Shown here in pieces: positions 27,632 to 36,136 of a stretch of DNA of 64,000 nt. Both the position numbers and the translations under genes were made by a program. The notes under the pieces were generated by a model. The model was not told where the DNA came from. It saw only the letters and a program-made list of their open reading frames with translations, and did no database searches. The stretch is from a bacterium (lineage in GTDB: Bacteria > Krumholzibacteriota > Krumholzibacteriia > JACNKJ01): the NCBI GenBank assembly GCA_024231955.1, contig JAAEPZ010000538.1:623340-687339 (forward strand), in the 5' to 3' direction. Numbering within the stretch: the stretch's first letter is position 1; each line of letters begins with the position of its first letter.

Positions 27632-28714
27632 ATGAAGATCATCGGTATTGTCGGCGCCAGACCCAACTTCATGAAGATGGCGCCCATCATGCGCGCCCTG
27701 GCCAAATCCGATTTCGAAGCGATGCTCTGTCACACGGGGCAGCACTACGACGACAACATGTCCAAGGTCTTCTTCGATGACCTGGAGTTGCCGCGCCCGG
27801 ATATCTTCATGGGGGTCGGCTCCGGGAGTCATGCGAAGCAGACTGCCAAGATCATGACTGAGTTCGAGGACATCGTCCTCAAGGAGAAGCCCGACCTGGT
27901 GATGGTCGTGGGCGATGTGAACAGCACCATCGCCTGCAGTCTGGTCTGCGCCAAGCTGATGATCCCCATCGCCCATGTCGAGGCGGGCCTGCGCAGCTGG
28001 GACAGGGAGATGCCCGAGGAGATCAACCGGATGGTTACCGATATCCTCGCCGATCTGCTCTTCACGACGAGCGCCGAGGCCGAGCCCAACCTGTTGCGCG
28101 AGGGGGTGGCCGCCGAGAAGATCCATTTCACCGGCAACGTGATGATCGATTCGCTCATGTTCTACCTGCCCAAGGCGGACAGGCTCACGATTCTCGATGA
28201 TCTCGAGCTGAAGCCGCAGGGCTATGGACTGGTGACGCTGCACCGACCGAGCAACGTGGACGATCCCGACACCTTCCGCGGCATTCTCGATGCGCTCGGC
28301 GAGGCCGGATCGCGCGTGCCGTTGATCTGGCCGATGCATCCGCGCACGCGCAAGATGATCGAGAGCTTCGGCATCGACCCCAAGGCGATGGGATTGCGTC
28401 CGGTCGAGCCGCTCGGCTACCTGGAGTTCATGAAGCTGATGAAGGACTCGCGTCTGGTGATGACCGACAGCGGCGGCATCCAGGAGGAGACCACCGTGCT
28501 GGGCATCCCCTGCCTGACGCTGCGGGAGAACACCGAACGGCCCATCACCTGCGACATCGGCACCAACACGCTGGTGGGGGTGAACCCGGACAATATCCGC
28601 AAGACGATCATCGACACCTTCGAGGGCGAAGCCCAGCCCTGGCAGGCGCCGCCGCTCTGGGACGGCCATGCCGCCGAGAGGATCGTCGAGGTGCTGAAGG
28701 GCTGGGCCAAGTAA
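27632..28714 (+). CDS. wecB: UDP-N-acetylglucosamine 2-epimerase (non-hydrolysing)
   Basis: The 360-residue protein opens IGIVGARPNFMKMAPI and continues with HTGQHYDDNMS, VVGDVNSTIACSL, HVEAGLRSWDREMPEEINR, VTLHRPSNVD and TDSGGIQEETTVLG, the full signature set of WecB-type enzymes. It interconverts UDP-GlcNAc and UDP-ManNAc. Three bases separate it from ugd. It closes the four-gene sugar operon, which ends in a strong terminator. Confidence 0.95.
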   Translation: MKIIGIVGARPNFMKMAPIMRALAKSDFEAMLCHTGQHYDDNMSKVFFDDLELPRPDIFMGVGSGSHAKQTAKIMTEFEDIVLKEKPDLVMVVGDVNSTIACSLVCAKLMIPIAHVEAGLRSWDREMPEEINRMVTDILADLLFTTSAEAEPNLLREGVAAEKIHFTGNVMIDSLMFYLPKADRLTILDDLELKPQGYGLVTLHRPSNVDDPDTFRGILDALGEAGSRVPLIWPMHPRTRKMIESFGIDPKAMGLRPVEPLGYLEFMKLMKDSRLVMTDSGGIQEETTVLGIPCLTLRENTERPITCDIGTNTLVGVNPDNIRKTIIDTFEGEAQPWQAPPLWDGHAAERIVEVLKGWAK

Positions 28715-28737
28715 GCAATTTCGTTTGGGACTATCAG

Positions 28738-28777
28738 CAGGGCGCGCAACCTGACGGTTGCGCGCCCTGCTCTTTTT
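28738..28777 (+). terminator. intrinsic terminator of nucleotide-sugar operon
   Basis: A perfect 14-bp stem (28738-28751 with 28756-28769, CAGGGCGCGCAACC) around a TGAC loop, followed by TCTTTTT. A textbook terminator 23 bases past the stop of wecB. Confidence 0.93.
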
Positions 28778-28798
28778 CGGCGTATCCCCGGATTTGGG

Positions 28799-28828
28799 TT
28801 GAACTTCCTATTAATGTTTGTGTAATCT
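28799..28828 (+). promoter_or_regulatory. possible sigma-70 promoter
   Basis: TTGAAC (28799-28804) and TAATCT (28823-28828) are spaced by 18 bases, between the upstream terminator and the propeller gene start at 28874. Confidence 0.45.
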
Positions 28829-28873
28829 GCGTTATGGGCTAGGGTTGATGGCAATTCACTTTAGGGGGTGGCG

Positions 28874-30082
28874 ATGAGCGTCGTGGTTGCAGTTGCTGGG
28901 CGGATAACTCCGTCGTCGATCATTATTTTGGTATTGTTGCTGATGACCTTTACGCCTGTCCCCATGACGGCGCTCGCTTTCGGTGTCGACGTCACATGCG
29001 ATCTGCGAGAGGTCTGGGTCAGAGGTACGGATGATGACGATCTCATCTTCGGCAAGATTTCGGACATTGCCGCCATAGGGGAGCATCTTGCCGTGATGGA
29101 TTCCCAGCTCAATCACGTTCTCATATTCAACATGCAGGGCGAATACGTAGGCACTCTGGGTGAGGAGGGTGAAGGACCCGGGCGATTGCGCGATTGTCAC
29201 CACATCATCCCGCTCGACGAGTCCGGCTTTGCTGTATTTCATGGTCGTCCCGCGCGTCTGAGCGAATTCTCGATAGCCGCCATGGATTGGGTGGATGAGA
29301 CCGGATTTCAGGAGACCACAGCTGCGGGGCAGGTAATCTTCGATTATCGCGTGATGGGCGACTGCAGGGTTGCGATGGGGAACACCTCCGAGTTCTACGA
29401 AGGCGGGATGACGCAGAACTACTGGTTGGCCGAGATCACGGCCGCTGGGGAGATCGGCAGGTTCCATCACCAGGAGGAGCGGGAGTTCTCGTTTGTCAAT
29501 ATCGTGATCGACGAGGAGAGGGGGGATCTCTTCGAACGTCGTTGGCTGATTCTCCCCGACGAGACGCTGGTCTGGGTGGCCCCATACACCGGTTATCGCA
29601 TCGACCGCTGGCGCGCAGGCGCATCGTTATCGCCGCTGGAGGTGCCCGACTACGAGCCTGTGGTCAGACCGCAGCTGGAGCGGGACCGGAAGCGGATCCT
29701 CATGGAGCGTTATTCATCAGGGATGACTGGTGCCGAAATCAGGATAAGCAAGCATGACCCGGACATAATCCGTTTGCTTGTCGGCCCGGAGGGGCGCCTG
29801 TGGGTGTTGTCCAGCCAGGGTCTGCGTCCCCGTGAGCGGGAGTTGCTCTGCTGGTTCGATGTCTACGACAGTGCCGGGAACCGTGAGCGGGTGGGCTTCA
29901 ACCGACCGGAGCGTACCGTCGATCTGGTCTGGGACATGGTGATGTTCAAAGGCGACTATCTCTTCATCGGCACCAACCGCTTCGATGCGCTGGTGACTGC
30001 ACGGGGGGGCGGCAGCGAGGGGTTGACCGAAGCCGATTCCGATAACATGCAACTTGTCTGCTACAAGCTGAGCCGGAGATAG
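28874..30082 (+). CDS. secreted 6-bladed beta-propeller protein (paralogue of 19626-20918)
   Basis: The ATG at 28874 follows AGGGGG by about 7 bases; an in-frame GTG two codons earlier overlaps that site. A hydrophobic leader (SSIIILVLLLMTFTPVPMTALA) leads to a 370-residue propeller with strands such as IGEHLAVMDSQLNHVLIFNMQG, then GEEGEGPGRL, WVAPYTGYRIDRW, PDYEPVVRP and LWVLSSQGLRPRE. The C-terminus LVCYKLSRR mirrors the paralogue's ending. No sorting domain. It follows a strong terminator, so it is an independent unit. Function unknown beyond likely extracytoplasmic ligand binding. Confidence 0.78.
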   Translation: MSVVVAVAGRITPSSIIILVLLLMTFTPVPMTALAFGVDVTCDLREVWVRGTDDDDLIFGKISDIAAIGEHLAVMDSQLNHVLIFNMQGEYVGTLGEEGEGPGRLRDCHHIIPLDESGFAVFHGRPARLSEFSIAAMDWVDETGFQETTAAGQVIFDYRVMGDCRVAMGNTSEFYEGGMTQNYWLAEITAAGEIGRFHHQEEREFSFVNIVIDEERGDLFERRWLILPDETLVWVAPYTGYRIDRWRAGASLSPLEVPDYEPVVRPQLERDRKRILMERYSSGMTGAEIRISKHDPDIIRLLVGPEGRLWVLSSQGLRPRERELLCWFDVYDSAGNRERVGFNRPERTVDLVWDMVMFKGDYLFIGTNRFDALVTARGGGSEGLTEADSDNMQLVCYKLSRR

Positions 30083-30199
30083 GGGAGAGCGCGCGGCAGC
30101 TCCCGTCCTGCCTCTGGGTATTCCATCGCGGCTCCATATCGTGTATTGTTATATGTCTATATCGCGCTATTGTCTTGATGTTCGTTGGCGGGAGAGATA

Positions 30200-33187
30200 A
30201 TGCCTTCTCGATTTTACTCCTGTTTCGGAGCGGCTTGCCGACTCCTCGTTGCCCTGACGATGCTCTGCTCCTGTCCCTGCGTCGCGGAGATCCTGCTCAA
30301 CGAGATCGTCTCCTGCAATATCAACGGCATCACCGATCTCGATGACGATACTTCCGACTGGCTGGAATTGATCAACACCGGTCCCGAACTTTTTGATGTT
30401 TACGGCTTCTGTCTCTCCGACGATGAGGACAACCCGGGGCTCTGGACCCTGCCGTCCCATGTGCTGCAGGCGGGGGAGCATCTTCTGATTTTCGCCTCCG
30501 GCAAAGATCGGGTCGGCCTGGAGCTGCACAGCAACTTCAGAATCAGTTCCGCCGGCGAAACGGTTATTTTGACCAACCGCCAGGGGCAGATTGTCGACAT
30601 GATTGAGGTCGGATCCTTGCCCGTGGATGTCTCCACCGGCCGCTCTCCCGACGGCACCGGTGAGTGGTGCCTCTTTGATGCGCCGACGCCGGGGGAGGCC
30701 AACAGAGGCAGATCCTATTCCGGCATCGCGGGCGAACCCGTGATCTCCGTGGCGGGCGGATTGTATTCGGCGCCGTTTCAGGTGACCATCACGGACCCGA
30801 CCGGTGAAGCCGACTACATGGTCTGGACAACTGAGGGTTGGGATCCGCAACCGGGCGGAACCCATGTTGAGGGCCCCATTGAGATCACAGCCTCGACAGT
30901 GCTGCGTGCGCGCTGTTTCCGGACGGGGAAATTGCCCGGCCGTATCGTCACCTGCACCTACCTCCTGGATGAGAGCTCGGATCTGCCCGTGGTTTCGCTG
31001 GTCACTGATCCGGACAATCTCTGGGATCAGGATACCGGGATCTATGTCCTCGGTGATGATTACGAACCGGATCGCCCCTACTTCGGCGCCAATTTCTGGG
31101 AAGAATGGGAGAAACCCGCCCATCTGGAATTCTTCGATACCGCTGACGCCCCCGGCTTTGCCGTCAATCTGGGGATCAAGATCCATGGCGGCTGGTCACG
31201 TTCGTATGAGCAGAAATCTTTCCGATGTATTTCCAGGGCCGGATACGAAACGGATACCATTGCCTACCCCCTTTTCCCGAACCGGGACGTCCAGGAGTTC
31301 AAAACCCTGATCCTCCGCAATGCCGGCACCGATTGGAGCAAGACTCACCTGCGTGACGGGTTGCAGCATGAGATCGCCTCCGCTACCGGAATCGACACCC
31401 AGGGCTATCGACCGGCCACTCTGTTTCTCAATGGCGTTTACTGGGGAATCATGAACATCCGGGAGCGACTGGATAAACATTACCTGGAGAGGCATCATGG
31501 CGTTGATCCGGATATGGTGGATATCCTTGAGGACAACGCCAGGGTCAAGTTGGGCAGCGCGACTCACTATCTGGCGTTGGTGGATTTCATCGAGGACAAC
31601 AGCCTCTCACTGCAAGCCAATTACGATTATGTCCGGACTCAAATGGATATCGACAACTTCACGACCTACGAGATCCTCGAAATCTATCTCGGCAATATCG
31701 ACTGGCCCGGCAACAACATCCAGTTTTGGCGCGCCCATGATCCGGGGAGTCTTTGGCGGTGGCAATTCTGCGATCTGGATTGCGGCCTGGGACGACATAC
31801 GGCATACGACTTCGATATGCTGGCTTACGCTCTGGGCGAGGAGTATCGACTCGGATGCAACCCGCCTTGGAGCGTATTTCTGCTGCAACGACTCCTGGAG
31901 AATGACGACTTCCGTATCGGTTTCGTGAACAGATACTGCGACATGATGAACTCCATCCTCCTCCCCGGTACGATGGAGCCGCTCGCCGGTCTCTGCGAGG
32001 GGGCGATAGCATCCGGGATTGATCGTCACATGCTGCGCTGGGATTTCGATCCGTCGATCTGGTATGGCCATATGGCTGTCCTGCATGAGTATATCGCCCA
32101 GCGGCCCGACCATGCCCGCGAGCACCTGCGCAGTCAGTTTGACTACACCGGCGAGTACGAGCTGAACCTCGACATCGCCCCCTCCGGTTGCGGCCGGATC
32201 GCGCTGACCGCATTGACCGTCTCCAACGAATGGTCGGGCATCTATCTGCAGGGGAATCCGGTACGGCTGGAGGCCGTTCCCGCCCCCGGTTACATCTTCC
32301 AGAGCTGGTCCGATCCCGAGTTGCCCGTCTCGCCCACGATCTGGATCGATCCCGAGGAGTCCCCGTACTCGCTGACGGCGACGTTCATACCGGCGGGCCC
32401 TGCGGGGGGGGCGGTGATCATCAATGAGATCAATTACAACTCGGCGGACGATTTCGATTCCGGTGACTGGGTCGAGCTGCACAACACGTCGGTGGAGCCG
32501 ATCGATATCTCCGACTGGATCTTCAAGGACAGCGATGATGCCCACATCTTCACTTTCCCTCAGAATACCGTGATCGCTGCCCGCCGCTATCTCGTTCTCT
32601 GTGTGGATGAGGCTCGGTTCGCCACCTGTTTCCCGACCGTCACCGACAGGATCGGTGACACGGGCTTCGGCTTCAGCGGCAGCGGCGAGGCGTTGCGCCT
32701 GTTCTCCGCCGACGGCATCATCCAGGACCTCGTCGTCTATGATGATGCGGATCCCTGGCCGTCGACGCCCGACGGACAGGGACCGACTCTGGAATTGATC
32801 CACCATCAGCTGGACAACAGCGATGCCGCCTCCTGGGGCGCGTCCGCTGCTGCGGCTCCCCACGGCACTCCCGGGGAGATCAATTCGATCCGCTCCGCTG
32901 TGGCCGTGCCGGAGGGGGGGCCGTCGGCATTGACCTTCGGTGCCGCCTGGCCCAACCCGTTCAATCCGGCAACCAGGTTGAGCTTCACCAACCCGGTTGC
33001 GGGCAGGGTCACGCTCACGATCCACGACGTGAACGGCCGCATGATCGCCGTCCTGGTCGATGAACTCCTCGCCGCGGGTCATCACGAAATTCCATGGCAA
33101 CCGCGGGGGCTGAGCAGCGGTCTCTATCTCGCCAGACTGTCCTGGGGTGGAAGAGTACTGACCCAGAAACTCGTCCTGACCAAATAG
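30200..33187 (+). CDS. CotH-kinase / lamin-tail-domain secreted protein with sorting domain
   Basis: Start at the ATG at 30200 behind GGGAGAG. The 995-residue protein has a signal peptide, a lamin-tail domain (about 28-160: LLNEIVSCN, DWLELINTG, SFDPWTLP-like strands), a hexosaminidase-C-terminal-like beta module (about 170-260), then a CotH kinase-like core (about 265-640: LFLNGVYWGIMNIRERLDK and WRWQFCDLDCGLG), an InlB/Listeria-like repeat region, a second lamin-tail domain (about 740-870: VIINEINYN, DWVELHNTS) and a terminal WPNPFNP module ending GLYLARLSWGG. Such proteins are found mainly outside the cell; CotH folds can phosphorylate proteins, but activity here is unproven. An imperfect signal-lipobox-like CSCPC follows the leader. 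Confidence 0.88.
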   Translation: MPSRFYSCFGAACRLLVALTMLCSCPCVAEILLNEIVSCNINGITDLDDDTSDWLELINTGPELFDVYGFCLSDDEDNPGLWTLPSHVLQAGEHLLIFASGKDRVGLELHSNFRISSAGETVILTNRQGQIVDMIEVGSLPVDVSTGRSPDGTGEWCLFDAPTPGEANRGRSYSGIAGEPVISVAGGLYSAPFQVTITDPTGEADYMVWTTEGWDPQPGGTHVEGPIEITASTVLRARCFRTGKLPGRIVTCTYLLDESSDLPVVSLVTDPDNLWDQDTGIYVLGDDYEPDRPYFGANFWEEWEKPAHLEFFDTADAPGFAVNLGIKIHGGWSRSYEQKSFRCISRAGYETDTIAYPLFPNRDVQEFKTLILRNAGTDWSKTHLRDGLQHEIASATGIDTQGYRPATLFLNGVYWGIMNIRERLDKHYLERHHGVDPDMVDILEDNARVKLGSATHYLALVDFIEDNSLSLQANYDYVRTQMDIDNFTTYEILEIYLGNIDWPGNNIQFWRAHDPGSLWRWQFCDLDCGLGRHTAYDFDMLAYALGEEYRLGCNPPWSVFLLQRLLENDDFRIGFVNRYCDMMNSILLPGTMEPLAGLCEGAIASGIDRHMLRWDFDPSIWYGHMAVLHEYIAQRPDHAREHLRSQFDYTGEYELNLDIAPSGCGRIALTALTVSNEWSGIYLQGNPVRLEAVPAPGYIFQSWSDPELPVSPTIWIDPEESPYSLTATFIPAGPAGGAVIINEINYNSADDFDSGDWVELHNTSVEPIDISDWIFKDSDDAHIFTFPQNTVIAARRYLVLCVDEARFATCFPTVTDRIGDTGFGFSGSGEALRLFSADGIIQDLVVYDDADPWPSTPDGQGPTLELIHHQLDNSDAASWGASAAAAPHGTPGEINSIRSAVAVPEGGPSALTFGAAWPNPFNPATRLSFTNPVAGRVTLTIHDVNGRMIAVLVDELLAAGHHEIPWQPRGLSSGLYLARLSWGGRVLTQKLVLTK

Positions 33188-33189
33188 AT

Positions 33190-33237
33190 CCGGGAACACA
33201 ATGCGGAGCTGATGGAGCGCGCGCATTGTGTCCCCGG
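33190..33237 (+). terminator. hairpin after CotH-family gene
   Basis: Arms 33190-33205 (CCGGGAACACAATGCG) and 33222-33237 pair over 16 positions with one mismatch, beginning three bases after the stop codon. No T run follows. Confidence 0.6.
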
Positions 33238-33300
33238 ACTGTCGTGTCTCAAATGGATACACAGGGGTGGGCAATCGTTTGTCGATGAGCGATTTGACCT

Positions 33301-33328
33301 TTGGGTGGTTGGCGAATACCGCTATACT
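33301..33328 (+). promoter_or_regulatory. possible promoter of SMP-30-like gene
   Basis: TTGGGT at 33301-33306 and TATACT at 33323-33328, spacer 16, are followed by AGGAGG and the GTG start at 33349. This would give a very short leader. Confidence 0.5.
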
Positions 33329-33348
33329 ACTGTCATCAGGAGGTTTCC

Positions 33349-34218
33349 GTGCGACCACCAACTCGATATCTTGCCCTTTTGGTTCTCCTTCCGACTCTGT
33401 GCGGCTCTCTTTCGTGTTCCGGAAAGGCCTCTGACACGAGTCAGGTGATTGAGAACGTCGGCCTCCAAACGCCCGAATCCGTGCTCTACGACCCTCTGGC
33501 CGACCTCTACCTTGTGGCGAACATCAACGGTCAACCGACCAAGAAGGACAACAACGGCTTCATCTCGCGGATCACACCCGACGGCAAGGTGCAGGACCTC
33601 AAGTGGATCGCCGGTGGGGCGAACGCGGTCACCTTGAACGCTCCCAAGGGGATGGGCCTGACCGCCGACCGCCTCTGGGTGACGGATATCAACGTGGTGC
33701 GGGGCTTCGATCGTGTGAGCGGCCTGCCTGTGGATTCGATCCCCGTGCCGGGCGCCGGCTTCCTGAATGATCTCACCGTCGGAGCCGACGACGCCCTGTA
33801 TGTCAGTGATATGGCCACCGATGAGATCATCAGGATCACACTTGCTGGTGAGGTGAGCACCTTCAACTCCCGGCCGCTTGCCGTTGGACCCAACGGTGTC
33901 AGCTTTCGGGGGGATGCCTTGTGGGTTACAGTCTCCAGCCCCGATCGGCTGTGCAAGCTGAATCGTGCCGGTGATGTGATTGCGGAGATCGGCATCCCGG
34001 GCGGGGGACTCGACGGATTGATCTGTCTGAACGATGGCGGCATGCTCGTATCCAGCTGGAGCGAATCCTCCGTATTCATGGTCAACCGTGAACGACATGT
34101 CGCGCCCATCATCAGGGATCTCCCGTCACCGGCAGATATCGGGTATGACTCTAAGCGAAACGCCGTGCTCATCCCCCTTTTCCGTCAAGACGCGGTACGG
34201 ATTGATCGTTTACCCTGA
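33349..34218 (+). CDS. SMP-30/gluconolactonase-like propeller protein, probable lipoprotein
   Basis: The GTG at 33349 is 7 bases after AGGAGG and starts a leader (RYLALLVLLPTLCGSLSCSG) with cysteines at its end that could be lipidated, though the lipobox is not canonical. The remaining 265 residues repeat strand-turn units such as LYLVANINGQP, LWVTDINVVRGF, ALYVSDMATDEIIRI and LWVTVSSPDRLCKL, matching SMP-30-type six-bladed propellers. Hydrolase activity cannot be inferred; many relatives are binding proteins. A cyclotransferase-type propeller gene follows 100 bases later. Confidence 0.75.
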   Translation: MRPPTRYLALLVLLPTLCGSLSCSGKASDTSQVIENVGLQTPESVLYDPLADLYLVANINGQPTKKDNNGFISRITPDGKVQDLKWIAGGANAVTLNAPKGMGLTADRLWVTDINVVRGFDRVSGLPVDSIPVPGAGFLNDLTVGADDALYVSDMATDEIIRITLAGEVSTFNSRPLAVGPNGVSFRGDALWVTVSSPDRLCKLNRAGDVIAEIGIPGGGLDGLICLNDGGMLVSSWSESSVFMVNRERHVAPIIRDLPSPADIGYDSKRNAVLIPLFRQDAVRIDRLP

Positions 34219-34320
34219 CAGACCCGGTGAGCGAACTCGTTCCCGTCATCTCACGGGACGATCTTCGGGAATATCCGATATTTCCCTTTTCACATCAGGG
34301 GATTATTGTACTTTAGTATC

Positions 34321-35097
34321 ATGAAAAACCATCTCAATTCGATCTCGGTTATGATCCTCGCCGCCATGCTGATTCTCCCGGCAGTTGCCAGGGCGATGGC
34401 TCCCGTCAATACCTGCAAGGTCATCAACACCTATCCCCACGACAGCGAGGCCTTTACGCAAGGTCTGGCGTTTATCGACGGCCAGCTCTTCGAGAGTACG
34501 GGCCGTTATGATCACTCCAGTGTCCGCCTGGTCAACCTGGCCGATGGGACAATCAAGCAGATACGTCTGCAGGAGGGGAGCTATTTCGGCGAGGGGATCG
34601 TAGTGCTCGACAGCCGCATCCTGCAGCTCACCTGGCGCAGCCGCATGGGCTTCATCTATGATCGCGACAACTTTGAGCTGCTCAGCACCTTCAGCTATAG
34701 TGGTGAGGGTTGGGGGATCGCTTTCGACGGCGAGCGGCTGATCATGAGCGACGGCACCTCCACGCTCCGTTTTCTCAATGCGAGCAACGGCAGTCAGATC
34801 GGCTCCATCCTGGTGCGTGACGGAGATGATCTCGTGAAGGGGCTCAACGAACTGGAGTATATCGACGGTGAACTCTGGGCCAATGTCTGGCCCCACTCCA
34901 GGATCGCCCGTATCGATCCGATCACTGGCCAGGTCCGGAGCTGGGTGGATTGCACCGGGTTGCTCACGGTGGAGGAGATCAAGGCCGGGGCCAAGGTGCT
35001 CAACGGCATCGCCTGGGACAGTGCGGAGAACCGGATCTTCGTCACCGGGAAACTCTGGCCCCGCCTCTTCGAGATCGAAGTCGTATCGCCCAAGTAA
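34321..35097 (+). CDS. glutaminyl-peptide cyclotransferase (glutamine cyclotransferase family)
   Basis: The ATG at 34321 begins a signal peptide (ISVMILAAMLILPAVARA). A TTG 15 bases earlier sits better behind AGGGGA and cannot be excluded. The mature protein has the bacterial/plant QC pattern: YPHDSEAFTQGLAF, LFESTGRYDHSSVR, YFGEGIVVLD, GEGWGIAFDG, MSDGTSTLRF, LNELEYIDGELWANVW and KVLNGIAWD ending with VTGKLWPRLFEIE. It converts N-terminal glutamine to pyroglutamate. Export places it in the periplasm or outside, where it could cap secreted proteins whose signal peptide is cut before Gln; several T9SS-bearing bacteria do this, which is a notable contextual fit. Confidence 0.93.
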   Translation: MKNHLNSISVMILAAMLILPAVARAMAPVNTCKVINTYPHDSEAFTQGLAFIDGQLFESTGRYDHSSVRLVNLADGTIKQIRLQEGSYFGEGIVVLDSRILQLTWRSRMGFIYDRDNFELLSTFSYSGEGWGIAFDGERLIMSDGTSTLRFLNASNGSQIGSILVRDGDDLVKGLNELEYIDGELWANVWPHSRIARIDPITGQVRSWVDCTGLLTVEEIKAGAKVLNGIAWDSAENRIFVTGKLWPRLFEIEVVSPK

Positions 35098-35158
35098 ATC
35101 GTATCCGACCGTCTCTTTGCTTGACCGCCGCCCTGCCGCGTCTTAACATCGGTTCACC

Positions 35159-36061
35159 ATGAAAATCAAACTCGGCATCTGCAAGCGCCGCGTATCTCGT
35201 AATGCGGCGGAGAAAATCAAAAAGCAACTTCTCGGGCACCACCAGGATCTCGAAGTCGAGATCGTGTCCGTCGAAACCGCTATCCATTTTTCACCGGACG
35301 ACCCCGAAGCCGCGATCCGCGAGCTGGAGGAGGCCCTGATCGTCGGTGATGTCGATATAGTGCTGCACCTGCTCCGGGAGATCCCGGTGGCGATGCCGGA
35401 GAAGATCAGGCTGATCGGCGTCACCGAGAGAACCACCCCTTTCGATGCTTTCGTCTCCCGACGATTCGCTTTGCTGGACGAGTTGCCCGATGGAGCGCGT
35501 GTCGGTTACAGCCACTTGCGTCAGAAATCGCAGCTGCTCCTCTACCGTCCCGACTTCACACCGATCGAGGTGCATGGTTCGATAGATGGCCGCCTGGAGC
35601 GGATGGAGGATCACCGTCTGGCCGCCCTGATCGTCGGCGCCGAAAATCTGGAACATGTCGAACGTCAGGACCAGGCCAATGAGATCATCTCCGGTGACAT
35701 CATGCTGCCGGCTCCCGGTCAGGGGTGCCTGGGTTTCCTGGCTCGTCGCGAAGACAATGAACTCGCCCTGCTCTTCGAACCGCTCGAGGATCAAACCAGC
35801 CGATTCGAGACTATCGCCGAGCGCGCGTTTCTGGGGCACCTGGGGGGAAACCCGGAGATTGCCGTAGGCGTTCGCGCCGCACTGGATTCGAGCCTGATGA
35901 TAGTCGAGGGCTTCCTGGCCACCGAGGATGGTTCTCACTATATTCGGGATGCGATTCAGGGGCTGCCCGAACAGGCCGAGTTGCTCGGCGCCAATCTGGC
36001 TCGACTACTGCTAACCCTCGGTAGCGAGGAGCTGGAAACCCTGATTCTGGGTTCACCCTGA
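35159..36061 (+). CDS. porphobilinogen-deaminase (HemC) homologue lacking the cofactor cysteine
   Basis: This 300-residue protein aligns with HemC from end to end: GDVDIVLHLLREIPVAMP matches GDIDIAVHSMKDVPT, ERTTPFDAFVSR matches EREDPRDAFVS, GARVGYSHLRQKSQLLLYRP matches the RR-containing SSLRR helix, LPAPGQGCLGFLAR matches LPAVGQGAVGIECR, and ERAFLGHLGGN matches ERAFLxxLxGGC. The residue that attaches the dipyrromethane cofactor (Cys in GGCQVP) is Asn231. The catalytic Lys-Asp is Arg73-Glu74, and the second Arg of the SSLRR pair is Gln122. It therefore should not work as a normal deaminase. No other hem gene is near; serS follows. A re-purposed homologue is the best reading. Confidence 0.85.
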   Translation: MKIKLGICKRRVSRNAAEKIKKQLLGHHQDLEVEIVSVETAIHFSPDDPEAAIRELEEALIVGDVDIVLHLLREIPVAMPEKIRLIGVTERTTPFDAFVSRRFALLDELPDGARVGYSHLRQKSQLLLYRPDFTPIEVHGSIDGRLERMEDHRLAALIVGAENLEHVERQDQANEIISGDIMLPAPGQGCLGFLARREDNELALLFEPLEDQTSRFETIAERAFLGHLGGNPEIAVGVRAALDSSLMIVEGFLATEDGSHYIRDAIQGLPEQAELLGANLARLLLTLGSEELETLILGSP

Positions 36062-36136
36062 CCCCCTTATCCCTGATGCGTCCTCCCGACGGTTAACATG
36101 CCGTCGGGCAAGTCATCTCTCCGTCGGAGGATCGGA

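Noticed and set aside
26063..28669. 868-codon minus-strand frame across ugd and wecB
   Set aside because: Mirror of the codon bias of two certain genes; His/Asp/Gly-rich translation with no domain.
31607..33361. 584-codon minus-strand frame over the CotH-family gene
   Set aside because: Antisense shadow; the plus-strand protein has signal peptide, domains and a sorting tail.
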